Source: an uncultured Polaribacter sp.
Lineage (GTDB): Bacteria; Bacteroidota; Bacteroidia; Flavobacteriales; Flavobacteriaceae
NCBI RefSeq assembly: GCF_947503875.1
Contig: NZ_CANNFH010000005.1
Span: 335,523 to 399,522 of the forward strand
DNA length: 64,000 nt
Direction: 5' to 3'
Shown: piece by piece, positions 16,916-25,984 of the stretch
How the letters are laid out: each line of letters starts with the position of its first letter
How positions within the stretch are numbered: the stretch's first letter is position 1
The notes under the pieces: generated by a model
Seen by the model: the letters and a program-made list of their open reading frames with translations, nothing else
The model's database searches: none
Told to the model about the DNA's origin: nothing
Program-made: the position numbers and the translations under genes

Positions 16916-17132
16916 TTTCTAAAATTAAGTGGTAAAAATAAGAAAGTTTTTTTGCTTTGTAATACTATTTTACGAAACCGATAACGTTAAATTCAAAATG
17001 TTAAATAACAGTTAAAATAATTAATTTTTTGAAATGTTTTTTAAAAAAAGAAGTCTATATAAATAGTTAACAATTTAAAAATCAGATTACTCTATTTTAT
17101 AATTATTTGAATTAATTTATTAAAGAGAGATT

Positions 17133-17162
17133 AAAGACTATTCTAGTTTTAGGATAGTCTTT
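17133..17162 (-). terminator. Rho-independent terminator after glycoside-hydrolase-like gene
   Basis: Thirteen-pair stem AAAGACTATTCTA/TAGGATAGTCTTT (one G-T pair) with a 4-base loop, immediately after the minus-strand stop codon at 17164. The T-rich side on the plus strand is stronger, but no plus gene precedes it. Confidence 0.75.
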
Positions 17163-17163
17163 T

Positions 17164-18237
17164 TTATTTCTTGTTTTTTAATGCTACTAAAACTTGCTTC
17201 TGCTCTTCAGTTAAATCGTCTGCAGTATAAATAGAAATACCTTTTGTACCACTTTCTTTCGCTAGTTTTATAGCTTTTTCTAAATCTTTAGCTTTTCTTA
17301 GGGCAGGAGAATACAAGCCAGCAATAACTGGAAAATTAACATCTGAAACACCTTGTTTTGCAGCAAAACCAATCCAATTTATATTTTGTCGATAAAAATT
17401 TTGATATAACATTGGATAGGCAGCATCTAAATTCCAATCGTTCCAAGCTTGCCTAACCATTTGTCTAGACATTTCTGGGAAAGGAAAAACAGCCGCTGTT
17501 ATTTTTTTGTTTTCAGCATGTGCAATTTCTGCAATTTCATTAACCAGATTAGTTATTGCGTTTAAACGATATTGTCTCCATTCTGTAGATAGTTCTGGAT
17601 GTTTAAAATCTATTGGATCTTTACCAAATATTTTTTTAAAGCCTGCTCTTGCTATTGAATGGTAGCCATAATCATATTCTGGCATTTCAGTTTCTTGTAC
17701 TAAATTATATTTTGGTTGCAAATCTGCACCCAGTATTACGTCTGGATATCTAACATAATCTAAATGTACAGATGCTAAACCTTCTATTTTTAAAAGTTTT
17801 TTAGCATTATTAATTATATATTCCTTTGCTTTGGGATGAAAAGGGCTTAACCATTGGTAATAATCTACATAGGCTCTGTATTCTAAAGAATTTTTACCAT
17901 TTCTATTTACAGCATACCAATTTGGGTGCTTTTGAGCAATTGTATCATTGGGCCTGTTTAAAGTCCATAACCAACCATGAACTTTAATTTGTTTTTGATT
18001 TGCAAGAGGGATTATTTTTTTTAAAATTTCTGGAGGTGCTCCAACTAATATCTCACTTATACCCAAAGAATCATAGTAACTTAATTTTTCTTTCCAGTTG
18101 TTTTCTTCAAAATTATTTCCAGCTCCAACCCAAGTGCTTATAATAAATTTCTTTGTTTTAGCTTCTGTGTCTTTTGAATTGTTTTTACAAGAAATTATAC
18201 ATAGCATTAAGCAAAATAAACTAATATTTTTTATCAT
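17164..18237 (-). CDS. Glycoside-hydrolase-like lipoprotein (TIM-barrel, GHL10/DUF187 type)
   Basis: 357-aa lipoprotein (MIKNISLFCLMLCIISCK). The body reads as a TIM barrel of the GHL10 (DUF187) group: early ISTWVGAGNNF, then QKQIKVHGWLWTLNRP, NWYAVNRNGKNS, WLSPFHPKAKEYI, the core strand SVHLDYVRYPD, FPFPEMSRQMVRQAWNDWNLDAAYPMLYQNF and KGISIYTADDL. HLDYVRYPD is the clearest family signature. The substrate is unknown, possibly a cell-wall or environmental glycan. It is the second gene of a pair with the CBM9-like lipoprotein 13 bases upstream, which suggests both act on the same polymer. Confidence 0.8.
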   Translation of the reverse strand: MIKNISLFCLMLCIISCKNNSKDTEAKTKKFIISTWVGAGNNFEENNWKEKLSYYDSLGISEILVGAPPEILKKIIPLANQKQIKVHGWLWTLNRPNDTIAQKHPNWYAVNRNGKNSLEYRAYVDYYQWLSPFHPKAKEYIINNAKKLLKIEGLASVHLDYVRYPDVILGADLQPKYNLVQETEMPEYDYGYHSIARAGFKKIFGKDPIDFKHPELSTEWRQYRLNAITNLVNEIAEIAHAENKKITAAVFPFPEMSRQMVRQAWNDWNLDAAYPMLYQNFYRQNINWIGFAAKQGVSDVNFPVIAGLYSPALRKAKDLEKAIKLAKESGTKGISIYTADDLTEEQKQVLVALKNKK

Positions 18238-18250
18238 AATTTTAAATTTA

Positions 18251-19336
18251 TTACTGGTCTTTTTTTAAAAAACCGCTTTCGTTAATTGTATATGTTGAAT
18301 TTTCTGTAGTAACTTTTAAATTAAAACCAGAAAAGGTTTTTAAAAAGGTTACGTTAATAATCTTGTTTTCAATTTTAATTGGCTCAAAAACAGTTATTGT
18401 GCCAACTTTTTTGTTTTTTAGATACTGTAAATCTTTATATAAAATACTTCTAAAAAGGGTGTAAATAATTTGTTCTGTAAGTACATCTGTTTTGTGTTTA
18501 AATTGTATTGCATTTTTGGGTGTATTTTTAGAAAATTGAATATAACCCCATTTTTCTGGTAAATGCATGTTAATTTCGCCTTGGTTAGACCAAACCCAAT
18601 TATATTCTGGTAGGTATTTATTGTCGCGTTTTTTTCTTGCATATGTGTTATTTATCAAATCAAAATCCCAATTAACGCGAGAAAAGTTAATACGCCATTG
18701 TTCTCCATCTTTAATTTTTGCTCTAGGTAAGTTTTTTAGCGCTACAAAAGATTTTAACGGAATTGCCATTTCTACAGACCAAAATGTGTCTATATCTTTA
18801 GCATTATTTAAAGTTCCTTCAATAAAAACTTTTGCTTTTAATTCTTCTAAATTCCACTCATTTTTGGGTTTACCTCCTAAAGAATAGGGTTTGTCTAAAA
18901 GTAAGTCCCAAACAGTTTCTAAGGCATTAATTTCTATTTCACCATAATTGTAAACATCATTAGATGGATTTATAAATACTTCAAAATCATTATTCAAAAA
19001 AATAACTTGGTCTCTTTCTGTAATATCTGCCCAAATGTGTTCTTCAAATAATTTGGCATAAATGTATAAATACTCATCATCCCAAAGCATTTTAACTTTG
19101 GTAACTTGCTTAGGTGTTTTTATGCCTTCTATATCTATAAAATTAGAGGTGTATTTTGTGTTTTTCCAAATATCTTCGTCATCTATACCATCAATAGTAA
19201 GTGGTTTGTCTGTTTTATAAACAACGTATGTTTTTGGTGTTACGAGATCTTTAAAAAAACTTGTTTCTAAATTTAAGCTTTGTTTTTTACAGGAAAATAG
19301 AATTGTAAAAAAAATCAAAAAATAACTTTTTTTCAT
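18251..19336 (-). CDS. CBM9-like carbohydrate-binding lipoprotein
   Basis: 361-aa lipoprotein (signal MKKSYFLIFFTILFSC). Residues about 40-260 match the CBM9-like fold: LTIDGIDDEDIWKNTKYTSNF, VKMLWDDEYLYIYAKLFEEHIWAD, IFLNNDFEVFINPSNDVYNYGEIEINAL, WSVEMAIPLKSF, WRINFSRVNWDF. The tail (about 270-361) has no clear domain. Such proteins bind sugars or act as accessory modules for surface glycan breakdown. Operon partner of the downstream glycoside-hydrolase-like lipoprotein. Confidence 0.85.
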   Translation of the reverse strand: MKKSYFLIFFTILFSCKKQSLNLETSFFKDLVTPKTYVVYKTDKPLTIDGIDDEDIWKNTKYTSNFIDIEGIKTPKQVTKVKMLWDDEYLYIYAKLFEEHIWADITERDQVIFLNNDFEVFINPSNDVYNYGEIEINALETVWDLLLDKPYSLGGKPKNEWNLEELKAKVFIEGTLNNAKDIDTFWSVEMAIPLKSFVALKNLPRAKIKDGEQWRINFSRVNWDFDLINNTYARKKRDNKYLPEYNWVWSNQGEINMHLPEKWGYIQFSKNTPKNAIQFKHKTDVLTEQIIYTLFRSILYKDLQYLKNKKVGTITVFEPIKIENKIINVTFLKTFSGFNLKVTTENSTYTINESGFLKKDQ

Positions 19337-19406
19337 TTTTAGTGTAATTGATGGCTAAGATAAAAAATAGCTTTTTATTATTTTAAATATTAACTATTAA
19401 AATGCG

Positions 19407-19414
19407 TATTTTTG
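19407..19414 (+). promoter_or_regulatory. Putative -7 box for the aromatic amino acid hydroxylase gene
   Basis: TATTTTTG, a perfect TAnnTTTG match, 21 bases upstream of the ATG at 19436. No TTG was found at the usual upstream distance. Confidence 0.5.
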
Positions 19415-19435
19415 TAAGAATAATTCAATAATATT

Positions 19436-21178
19436 ATGGAAACACACTTCGAATTGAATAATGTCACAAAAAAGTTGCCAAAACACCTGCATAAATTTGT
19501 TGTAAAACAACCTTACAACGAATATACAGCACAAAACCAAGCTGTTTGGCGTTACGTAATGAGAATGAATGTGGATTATTTAAGTAAAGTTGCACATAAA
19601 TCTTATTTAGAAGGACTTTCAAAAACAGGTATTTCTGTTGAAGAAATTCCACATATGGAAGGCATGAACCGAATTTTAAAAGACATTGGTTGGGCAGCAG
19701 TTTCTGTAGATGGTTTTATTCCACCAAATGCTTTTATGGAATTTCAGGCGTATAATGTTTTGGTAATTGCATCTGATATGCGTACTATAAATCATATAGA
19801 ATATACGCCAGCGCCAGATATTATTCATGAAGCTGCAGGCCATGCACCAATTATTGCAAACCCAGAATATGCTGAATATTTAAGACGTTTTGGAGAAATT
19901 GGAAGCAAAGCAATATCTTCTGCAACAGATTACGAAATGTATGAAGCGATCAGGCTTTTATCAATCTTAAAAGAAAACCCAAATTCTTCTGAAGAAGAAA
20001 TACAAAAAGCACAAGAAGCAGTAGAGTTTCTGCAAAATAATATGGGCGAATTGTCTGAAATGGCACAAATAAGAAACTTGCATTGGTGGACTGTAGAATA
20101 CGGTTTAATTGGCACTTTAGAACAACCTAAAATTTACGGTGCAGGTTTACTTTCATCTATAGGAGAAAGTGCTTGGTGTTTAAAGGATAAAGTAAAAAAA
20201 GTACCTTACTCTATAGAAGCAGCCACAGTAAATTTTGATATTACAAAACCACAACCACAATTATTTGTAACTCCAGATTTTGCACATTTAAGTTTGGTTT
20301 TAGAGCAGTTTGCCAATAAAATGGCCATAAGAAAAGGAGGCTTAAAAGGCATACAAAAGTTGATAAATTCTAAAAATTTAGGAACTATAGAATTAAGTAC
20401 TGGAATTCAAATTTCTGGTGTTTTTACTAATGTGATTTCAGATGAAAATAATAAACCTATTTATTTTCAGACAACAGGCGAAACTGCATTGGCAAATAGA
20501 GATAAAGAATTAATAGGCCATGGTGTAGAAACTCATAAAAATGGTTTTGGAAGTCCAATTGGTAAGTTAAAAGGCATAAATATTGCTATAGAAAACATGA
20601 GTCCTAGAGATTTAGAAGCTTACCAAATTTACGAAGGAAAAACAATTTGTTTAGAGTTTGAAGGAGGCGTTAAAGTAGAAGGAGATGTAATTACAGGTAC
20701 TAGAGATTTAAGAGGTAAAATTTTATTAATTACTTTTAAAAATTGTACCGTTTCTTATGGCACAGAAATATTATTTAAACCAGAATGGGGTGTTTTTGAT
20801 ATGGCAGTTGGTAAAGAAGTAGTTTCTGCGTATTCTAATGCTGCAGATGTAAATTCTTTTTTAGATAAAAGTGAAGTTTCTAAAACAAAAACGCATAAAA
20901 TTAAATATTCGGAAAAAGAGAAAGTTCTCTATAATTTATATGACCAAACTAGGCAATTAAGAGAAAGTAATATAGTAGTAGAAAAAAAACTAGAAAACGT
21001 TTTTAATCAATTAACAACAACATTTCCAAAAGATTGGTTGTTAACTTTAGAATTATATGAATTGGCCAAAAAATATAATTTTTCCCTTAAAAATGATATA
21101 TTACAACACTTAGAAATTTTAAAAAGTAATAAAAGTTACACAAAATTAATTGAAAATGGATTAGCTTTGTGTAATTAA
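19436..21178 (+). CDS. Aromatic amino acid hydroxylase (phenylalanine 4-monooxygenase-like)
   Basis: Pterin- and non-heme-iron-dependent hydroxylase, probably converting phenylalanine to tyrosine. The catalytic domain is at about residues 20-300: IPPNAFMEFQAYNVLVIASD, the iron-binding DIIHEAAGHAPIIANPEYAEYLRRFGE (two His and a nearby Glu), WWTVEYGLIG. The protein is 580 aa, twice the size of the bacterial enzyme from Pseudomonas; the C-terminal half (about 310-580) is beta-rich then helical and shows no domain I can name. It may be regulatory. This long form occurs in other flavobacteria. A rhodanese gene follows after 14 bases. Confidence 0.85.
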   Translation: METHFELNNVTKKLPKHLHKFVVKQPYNEYTAQNQAVWRYVMRMNVDYLSKVAHKSYLEGLSKTGISVEEIPHMEGMNRILKDIGWAAVSVDGFIPPNAFMEFQAYNVLVIASDMRTINHIEYTPAPDIIHEAAGHAPIIANPEYAEYLRRFGEIGSKAISSATDYEMYEAIRLLSILKENPNSSEEEIQKAQEAVEFLQNNMGELSEMAQIRNLHWWTVEYGLIGTLEQPKIYGAGLLSSIGESAWCLKDKVKKVPYSIEAATVNFDITKPQPQLFVTPDFAHLSLVLEQFANKMAIRKGGLKGIQKLINSKNLGTIELSTGIQISGVFTNVISDENNKPIYFQTTGETALANRDKELIGHGVETHKNGFGSPIGKLKGINIAIENMSPRDLEAYQIYEGKTICLEFEGGVKVEGDVITGTRDLRGKILLITFKNCTVSYGTEILFKPEWGVFDMAVGKEVVSAYSNAADVNSFLDKSEVSKTKTHKIKYSEKEKVLYNLYDQTRQLRESNIVVEKKLENVFNQLTTTFPKDWLLTLELYELAKKYNFSLKNDILQHLEILKSNKSYTKLIENGLALCN

Positions 21179-21192
21179 CAAAACAATATAGC

Positions 21193-21504
21193 ATGGGTTT
21201 ATTTAGCATGTTTAAAAGAAAAAATATGAGTGTAGAGATAAAAGAATTTTTAGCAAAAGATGCCGTAATTTTAGATGTAAGAACTTTAGAAGAATGGAAT
21301 GAAGGGCATATAGAAAATTCAAAACATATAGTTTTAAATACAATACCAACAGAGTTGGAACAAATAAAAGCTTGGAACAAGCCTGTAATTGCCGTTTGTA
21401 GAAGTGGCGCAAGAAGCGGACAAGCAACACAGTTTTTAAACCAAAATGGAGTAGAGGCTATAAATGGTGGACCTTGGGGAGATGTTGCCGCAGTTTTAGA
21501 TTAG
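21193..21504 (+). CDS. Rhodanese-like protein
   Basis: 103-aa single-domain rhodanese (thiosulfate sulfurtransferase fold). The catalytic Cys69 sits in the active loop VCRSGARSGQA; the domain start is AVILDVRTLEEWNEGHIENS. It probably carries persulfide sulfur in the cytoplasm. The initiating ATG at 21193 is 14 bases after the hydroxylase stop, consistent with cotranscription. Two later in-frame Met codons (residues 6 and 12) are possible alternative starts. Confidence 0.85.
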   Translation: MGLFSMFKRKNMSVEIKEFLAKDAVILDVRTLEEWNEGHIENSKHIVLNTIPTELEQIKAWNKPVIAVCRSGARSGQATQFLNQNGVEAINGGPWGDVAAVLD

Positions 21505-21606
21505 CATTAATTTCTGAAATATTTTCTTTAACAAGTTACGTTTAATTCAGAATTAAATTTTGAGGTTTAGTAGTAATTTCAATTGAAAATAAAGTAACCT
21601 ATAAAA

Positions 21607-21646
21607 AAGCGCATTACTTTCTATATTGATTAGAAATAATGCGCTT
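21607..21646. terminator. Bidirectional terminator between rhodanese and GSCFA genes
   Basis: AAGCGCATTA...TAATGCGCTT inverted repeat (about 16 pairs with one bulge) between two convergent genes, T-rich on the plus side and A-rich on the other, so it can serve both. Its right arm covers the last codon of the GSCFA gene. Confidence 0.75.
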
Positions 21647-22613
21647 ATTTTTCGTTTAAATGAAAATCTATAGTGGGCATTTCTTGTTCTAATTCTAAGA
21701 TTTTGGCTTTTAAATGTTTTAAAAACTTTTGGTGTTGTTCAGAATTTGGGTTAAAAGGTTTGTGTATAAGTCCTTTTTGAATAGTATCTACTTTTAGCAT
21801 TGTTTTTTCTGCTGAAGTTGTAACCCAAGTAGCAACAAATTTTTCCCAAATATAATTGATAGCAACCTTATTTGGGTGAAGCATATCTTCTTTATAAAAA
21901 CGATAATCACGCAATTCGTCCATCATAATTTCATAAGACGGAAAATAAAAAACATTTTTTGTTACTGTATTTATTGTTTTATGAATTCCGCTTATTAAAT
22001 GAGATTTACTTAAGGTGTTCTCTATAAAACCATCTTTTAAATGACGAATAGGAGAAACCGTAAAAATTACATTTATATCTTTATTTATACTTTTTAAAAG
22101 TGAAATTATTTTTTGTAGACTAGTGGTAACTTCTTCAATAGAAAGCAATTCTTTAGTAAAGTTTTTTTGTGGTATTTTATGGCAGTTGGCAACTAATTGT
22201 TTAGATTCTAAAAAGCGATATACCCAAGCAGTGCCTAAAGTTATTACAACATGCGATGTTGTAGTTAATTCCTTAAATGTATCTGCTAATATTAAATTCA
22301 GGTTTTTTGAAAGTTCAGTTTTATCGCTATTGCGAAAGCTAGAGTGCGCATTAAAAGAATGCCAAAACTCATTACTAAAAACAAGCTCACTTTCCTTTGT
22401 TTCTGTTTTACTTATAGCTTTGGTAATAAAAGTTTCTATAGCCTTTGGATGAAACAATATACCAAACGGATTTATGGTGGTATCAAACTTATAATAGTGT
22501 AACTTACTCCCTATATTTTCAGAAAAACAAGATCCTAACAGTAAAATTTTAGACTGGTAACTAATTTGTTTTTCAGTCTGTTTTTTTAGGGTTAATTGTG
22601 TTTGAAGTTTCAT
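21645..22613 (-). CDS. GSCFA domain protein
   Basis: 322-aa protein of the GSCFA family, common in Bacteroidota and related to SGNH/GDSL esterases. The name-giving motif LLGSCFSENIGSKL is at about residues 25-38. Other conserved blocks are NPFGILFHP, FNAHSSF, VVITLGTAWVYR, IFTVSPIRHLKDG, YFPSYEIMMDELRDYRFYKEDMLHPN (the Asp-x-x-His-like end). The Ser of GSCFS is the likely nucleophile. The biological substrate is unknown. No signal peptide is seen, so it is likely cytoplasmic. Confidence 0.88.
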   Translation of the reverse strand: MKLQTQLTLKKQTEKQISYQSKILLLGSCFSENIGSKLHYYKFDTTINPFGILFHPKAIETFITKAISKTETKESELVFSNEFWHSFNAHSSFRNSDKTELSKNLNLILADTFKELTTTSHVVITLGTAWVYRFLESKQLVANCHKIPQKNFTKELLSIEEVTTSLQKIISLLKSINKDINVIFTVSPIRHLKDGFIENTLSKSHLISGIHKTINTVTKNVFYFPSYEIMMDELRDYRFYKEDMLHPNKVAINYIWEKFVATWVTTSAEKTMLKVDTIQKGLIHKPFNPNSEQHQKFLKHLKAKILELEQEMPTIDFHLNEK

Positions 22614-22622
22614 CTTTTATTT

Positions 22623-22638
22623 TTTCGCTTAAGCGAAA
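22623..22638. repeat. 16-bp perfect palindrome upstream of GSCFA gene
   Basis: TTTCGCTTAAGCGAAA, a perfect palindrome 10 bases upstream of the minus-strand GSCFA start. There is no T run, so it is not a simple terminator; it may be an operator or a dispersed repeat. Confidence 0.6.
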
Positions 22639-22671
22639 GTAAGTAAAGGTTTTTGGAGCACCTTAAAATAT

Positions 22672-24249
22672 TTAATATTTTAAAAACTTTTTAGTTTTAG
22701 AAACTCCTTTAGACTGGTAATGTACAAAGTAATTACCTTTTGCTAGATTACCCACATTTACAGTAACATTTTGTTGGTTAAAGGAATATTTTTTGTTGGT
22801 AACATGTTTTACTACAGCGCCAATACTATTGTAAATAGTAATGTTTACAGCGTTATTATTACCTAAAAACTCAATATTTAATGTGGTAGTTACAGGGTTA
22901 GGGTACACCTTTAAATTAAATTCTTCCTTTAAAAAACGCTCTGTAGAAAGTGCGGCAGAACAACCAGATTTAAATAGTGGTAAAGCTTCAAAATTATTAA
23001 ATAATACATTAGTAGCTTCTTGTTTTGTTGCGCCTAACCAATCTGTTAAAATAGTGCTGTAAATATTTCTGAAATCAAACTGCATTTGCACACCTTCTTT
23101 TTCACCTACAGCTGTATCAATTTCTGGGGCATCACCTAAAATACTATTGTTTGCACAATTGCCAAACATAAATAGTGGTGCTGCACTACCATGATCTGTG
23201 CCAAGACCTCCATTAGAACGAATTCTTCTACCAAACTCAGAATACGTCATGCCAATTACTTTTTTATCAATATTTAGCAATTCTAAATCTTCTTGAAAAG
23301 CGGCAATTGCATCTGACAATTCTTCTAGTAAAACAGCCTGTCTTCCTGTACTTCTTTCTCCTTCTACAATTTGATTGTCATGTGTATCAAAACCACCAAT
23401 TTGTACTACAAAAACTTTAGTTTTTATGCCTCCAGAAATTAATTTGGCAACATTTTTTAATTTTTCAGATAAGTCTGTACTCTTATATTTGTCAGATAAA
23501 TTATTGCCAGAATCAGCTGCTTTTTTTATAATATTAGCGTACGCATTGGTTTGTGCAATAGTACTGTTTACAAAACTTAATGCGCTACCATAGCAATTGT
23601 CTGGTATATTTCCTGTGTTTGCAGCTAAAGCTGTGCCTGGGTTTTGTGGGTCTTCTAAAGCCATAGAAAAATTGGCTTGTGTTCCTTGGCAAGTTTCAGA
23701 AACAATTCTACCTATGGTAATTGCAAAAGGATCAGTTGCATTTTCATTCGGATAATTTTCTGGAAAAGTAGAATTATTTTCTTCAAAAAAACGTCCAATC
23801 CAGCCTGTAGAAATCAAATCATCTGCATCAGAGGCAGAATTCCAAATATCTGATGATCTAAAATGAGATCTATTTTGATTTGGGTAACCTACATTTTGTA
23901 CAATTGCCAATTTTTCTTCGTTCCAAACTTTTTGCAAACCTGCCATAGCAGGATGAAATTTAGTAGTACTATTTACTGACAATAAATCTGTTTCAGGTAT
24001 AATTATATTAGAGCGCACGCTTTGTAAATTATCATACTGATTCAAGTCAAAAACAGTATTTAAACCATCATTACCACCCTGTAATTGAATTAAAACTAAT
24101 ACATTTTCATTATCTGTTGTAAATTGATATTCCTTAGGTTTGTTATTTGCATATAATGGAAAACCACTTAAAGCGAAAGGTAAAGATGCAGAAGCAACAG
24201 AAGTTAGTTTTATAAAATCTCTTCTATTTAAAGTTTTTCTCTTTTTCAT
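22672..24249 (-). CDS. DUF1501 protein with T9SS sorting domain
   Basis: 525-aa secreted protein of the DUF1501 family (alkaline-phosphatase-like fold in some descriptions). The N-terminus has the twin-Arg-like RRDFIKLTSVASASLPFAL signal. Family motifs: LVLIQLQGGNDGLNTV, PNQNRSHFRSSDIW, KVFVVQIGGFDTHDNQ, IGMTYSEFGRRIRSNGGLGTDHGSAAP. Residues about 440-525 are a type A T9SS C-terminal sorting domain (LKVYPNPVTTTLNIEF, IYNSIGAVVK, LAKGNYFVHY, KTKKFLKY), so it is exported by T9SS. Upstream DUF1800 gene is 1 base away; the two are a classic pair of unknown function. Confidence 0.9.
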   Translation of the reverse strand: MKKRKTLNRRDFIKLTSVASASLPFALSGFPLYANNKPKEYQFTTDNENVLVLIQLQGGNDGLNTVFDLNQYDNLQSVRSNIIIPETDLLSVNSTTKFHPAMAGLQKVWNEEKLAIVQNVGYPNQNRSHFRSSDIWNSASDADDLISTGWIGRFFEENNSTFPENYPNENATDPFAITIGRIVSETCQGTQANFSMALEDPQNPGTALAANTGNIPDNCYGSALSFVNSTIAQTNAYANIIKKAADSGNNLSDKYKSTDLSEKLKNVAKLISGGIKTKVFVVQIGGFDTHDNQIVEGERSTGRQAVLLEELSDAIAAFQEDLELLNIDKKVIGMTYSEFGRRIRSNGGLGTDHGSAAPLFMFGNCANNSILGDAPEIDTAVGEKEGVQMQFDFRNIYSTILTDWLGATKQEATNVLFNNFEALPLFKSGCSAALSTERFLKEEFNLKVYPNPVTTTLNIEFLGNNNAVNITIYNSIGAVVKHVTNKKYSFNQQNVTVNVGNLAKGNYFVHYQSKGVSKTKKFLKY

Positions 24250-24250
24250 A

Positions 24251-25873
24251 TTACATGATTTGAAATTCTGACATTTGTACCATTATCACTATTAGATTGC
24301 GCAGTTTTTTATCTACAGAAATTGCTATGGTTGTATTATTAGGGTTTTCTAAATATTTATCATATTCTATAGTCCATTCAAAGTCTGGTAAGCCATCTAT
24401 TAAAACTGCTTTAAGGCTGTCTGTTTGAGATGGTGTAATCGCATAATTGAATAATCTATTTGCCAGTTCTGTAATTAAAATATTAGGGTCTAGTGCATTT
24501 GGTATGCTAGCTGCAATTTCTAAAACAGGCACCAAAGGTGGCACAGTATATTTTCTTTTATCTATAGTTAATTTACCACCTGTTACAAGAGTTTTACAGT
24601 AGTCTAACCTTTTAGGTAAAAAGAAGGTGTTTACCCAGGTTTTGTAATAAAGTGGCTTTTGGTAATAGGCTTTCCAGCCAGCAACATCTGGATGATGAAA
24701 AAGAGATTGACCTAAATCTGTGCAAGCCAAATACATAATGTAGGCAAAATTGTATTCTTCTTCTATAGTATTATTGGGTGAATTTGCGTTTAAGCTTTTT
24801 GTAGCAGAAAGCATTAAATCTAAAGGACTTTTAATCATACAGAAAGTAGTTTCAAAAAAGTGCTCAGATTTTAATAGAACTTTTAAGGCAGGTGCAATTT
24901 CATAATTATTATCGCGTATTATTTTTGCTAAAGGTTCTATAATATTAGTTTCAGTATTTTCTGTTATTTCTGCATTTATAAACCACTTATAAAGTTGTCT
25001 AGTAATAAAACGAGAACATTCATCTTGTTTAAAAATAACATCAATTACATCTTTATATTCTTCTGCTCCGTTTTCTTTAATAACGGCATTATTAAATCTA
25101 TGAGATAGTATTTTATCTCCTTTAGTATGTCTGTTATTTGTAAAGTATGCCTCTAAAGGAGCTTCATGTCTAATCCATCTTGCACGCCAACCTGTTAATA
25201 CTTTAGCAATTTGTACTACATCTTCTTCTGTGTAAAACGTATAGTCTCCATTACCAACAGGTTCTCCTTTACCAATAGTAAACAACTCTAATAATTCTCT
25301 TGAGTAGTTTTCGTTAGGTGCTTTGTTTGTGTTTTCATGCCCACTCAAATAAAGTAGCATGTTTTGATTAATTGTAATTTGTTTGGTTAATTCTTTAAAA
25401 TTACCAAGTGCATTTTTTCTAAGAAGATTTATGTAAAAATACTCTCTATGCGGATTTGCGTTAACAGAAACAAAGTGATTGTGCCAAAATAGTGTTAGTT
25501 TTTCTCTAATACAAATTCCAGAATTTTGCATTTGTAGAAAAGACCAAGCATACAAAGACCTATTTCTATACCTAAAAACACGATTTCTTTCTTGAGATGT
25601 AGGTAAGTCTGGGTAAATAGGTGCACTAACCCATGTTTCTCCATATTTTACATCAGGATCATTTAATTGACCTCTATCATTGCCATCAGGCAAGTTTTTT
25701 AAAGGTGGTGCAGGTAATGCTTTTTCTTCAAAAAGTTTGGTAATTGTGGCTTCTAAACCTAAAGAAACAGCTTCAGATACCATAGTCTCAGTAATTCCAA
25801 AAGATGTTCTTTTTAATAAGTGATTTGCTCGTTTATAAGAAAATTCACCAGAAAAAGTATCTAAATAAGGCAT
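24251..25873 (-). CDS. DUF1800 protein
   Basis: 540-aa member of the DUF1800 family, which nearly always accompanies DUF1501; the joint function is unknown. Recognisable blocks: HLLKRTSFGITETMVSEAV, REKLTLFWHNHFVSV, YFYINLLRKNALGNFKELT, NYSRELLELFTIG, ILTGW-type KVLTGWRARW, HPDVAGWKAYYQKPLYYKTW. No signal peptide is evident at the N-terminus, although the partner is exported. The stop is one base from the partner's start. Confidence 0.9.
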   Translation of the reverse strand: MPYLDTFSGEFSYKRANHLLKRTSFGITETMVSEAVSLGLEATITKLFEEKALPAPPLKNLPDGNDRGQLNDPDVKYGETWVSAPIYPDLPTSQERNRVFRYRNRSLYAWSFLQMQNSGICIREKLTLFWHNHFVSVNANPHREYFYINLLRKNALGNFKELTKQITINQNMLLYLSGHENTNKAPNENYSRELLELFTIGKGEPVGNGDYTFYTEEDVVQIAKVLTGWRARWIRHEAPLEAYFTNNRHTKGDKILSHRFNNAVIKENGAEEYKDVIDVIFKQDECSRFITRQLYKWFINAEITENTETNIIEPLAKIIRDNNYEIAPALKVLLKSEHFFETTFCMIKSPLDLMLSATKSLNANSPNNTIEEEYNFAYIMYLACTDLGQSLFHHPDVAGWKAYYQKPLYYKTWVNTFFLPKRLDYCKTLVTGGKLTIDKRKYTVPPLVPVLEIAASIPNALDPNILITELANRLFNYAITPSQTDSLKAVLIDGLPDFEWTIEYDKYLENPNNTTIAISVDKKLRNLIVIMVQMSEFQIM

Positions 25874-25913
25874 AATATGTTGGCTAGTATATTAAAGTTA
25901 CTTAGCTCTGTAT

Positions 25914-25921
25914 CAAAGTTA
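25914..25921 (-). promoter_or_regulatory. Putative -7 box for DUF1800-DUF1501 operon
   Basis: Minus-strand TAACTTTG, matching TAnnTTTG, 41 bases upstream of the DUF1800 start. No clear -33 TTG was found. Confidence 0.4.
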
Positions 25922-25984
25922 AGTAAATTATTTTAATTGTTTACTAGCTATTTAGAATACAAAAAATGCTTAGAAATTTTAAAC

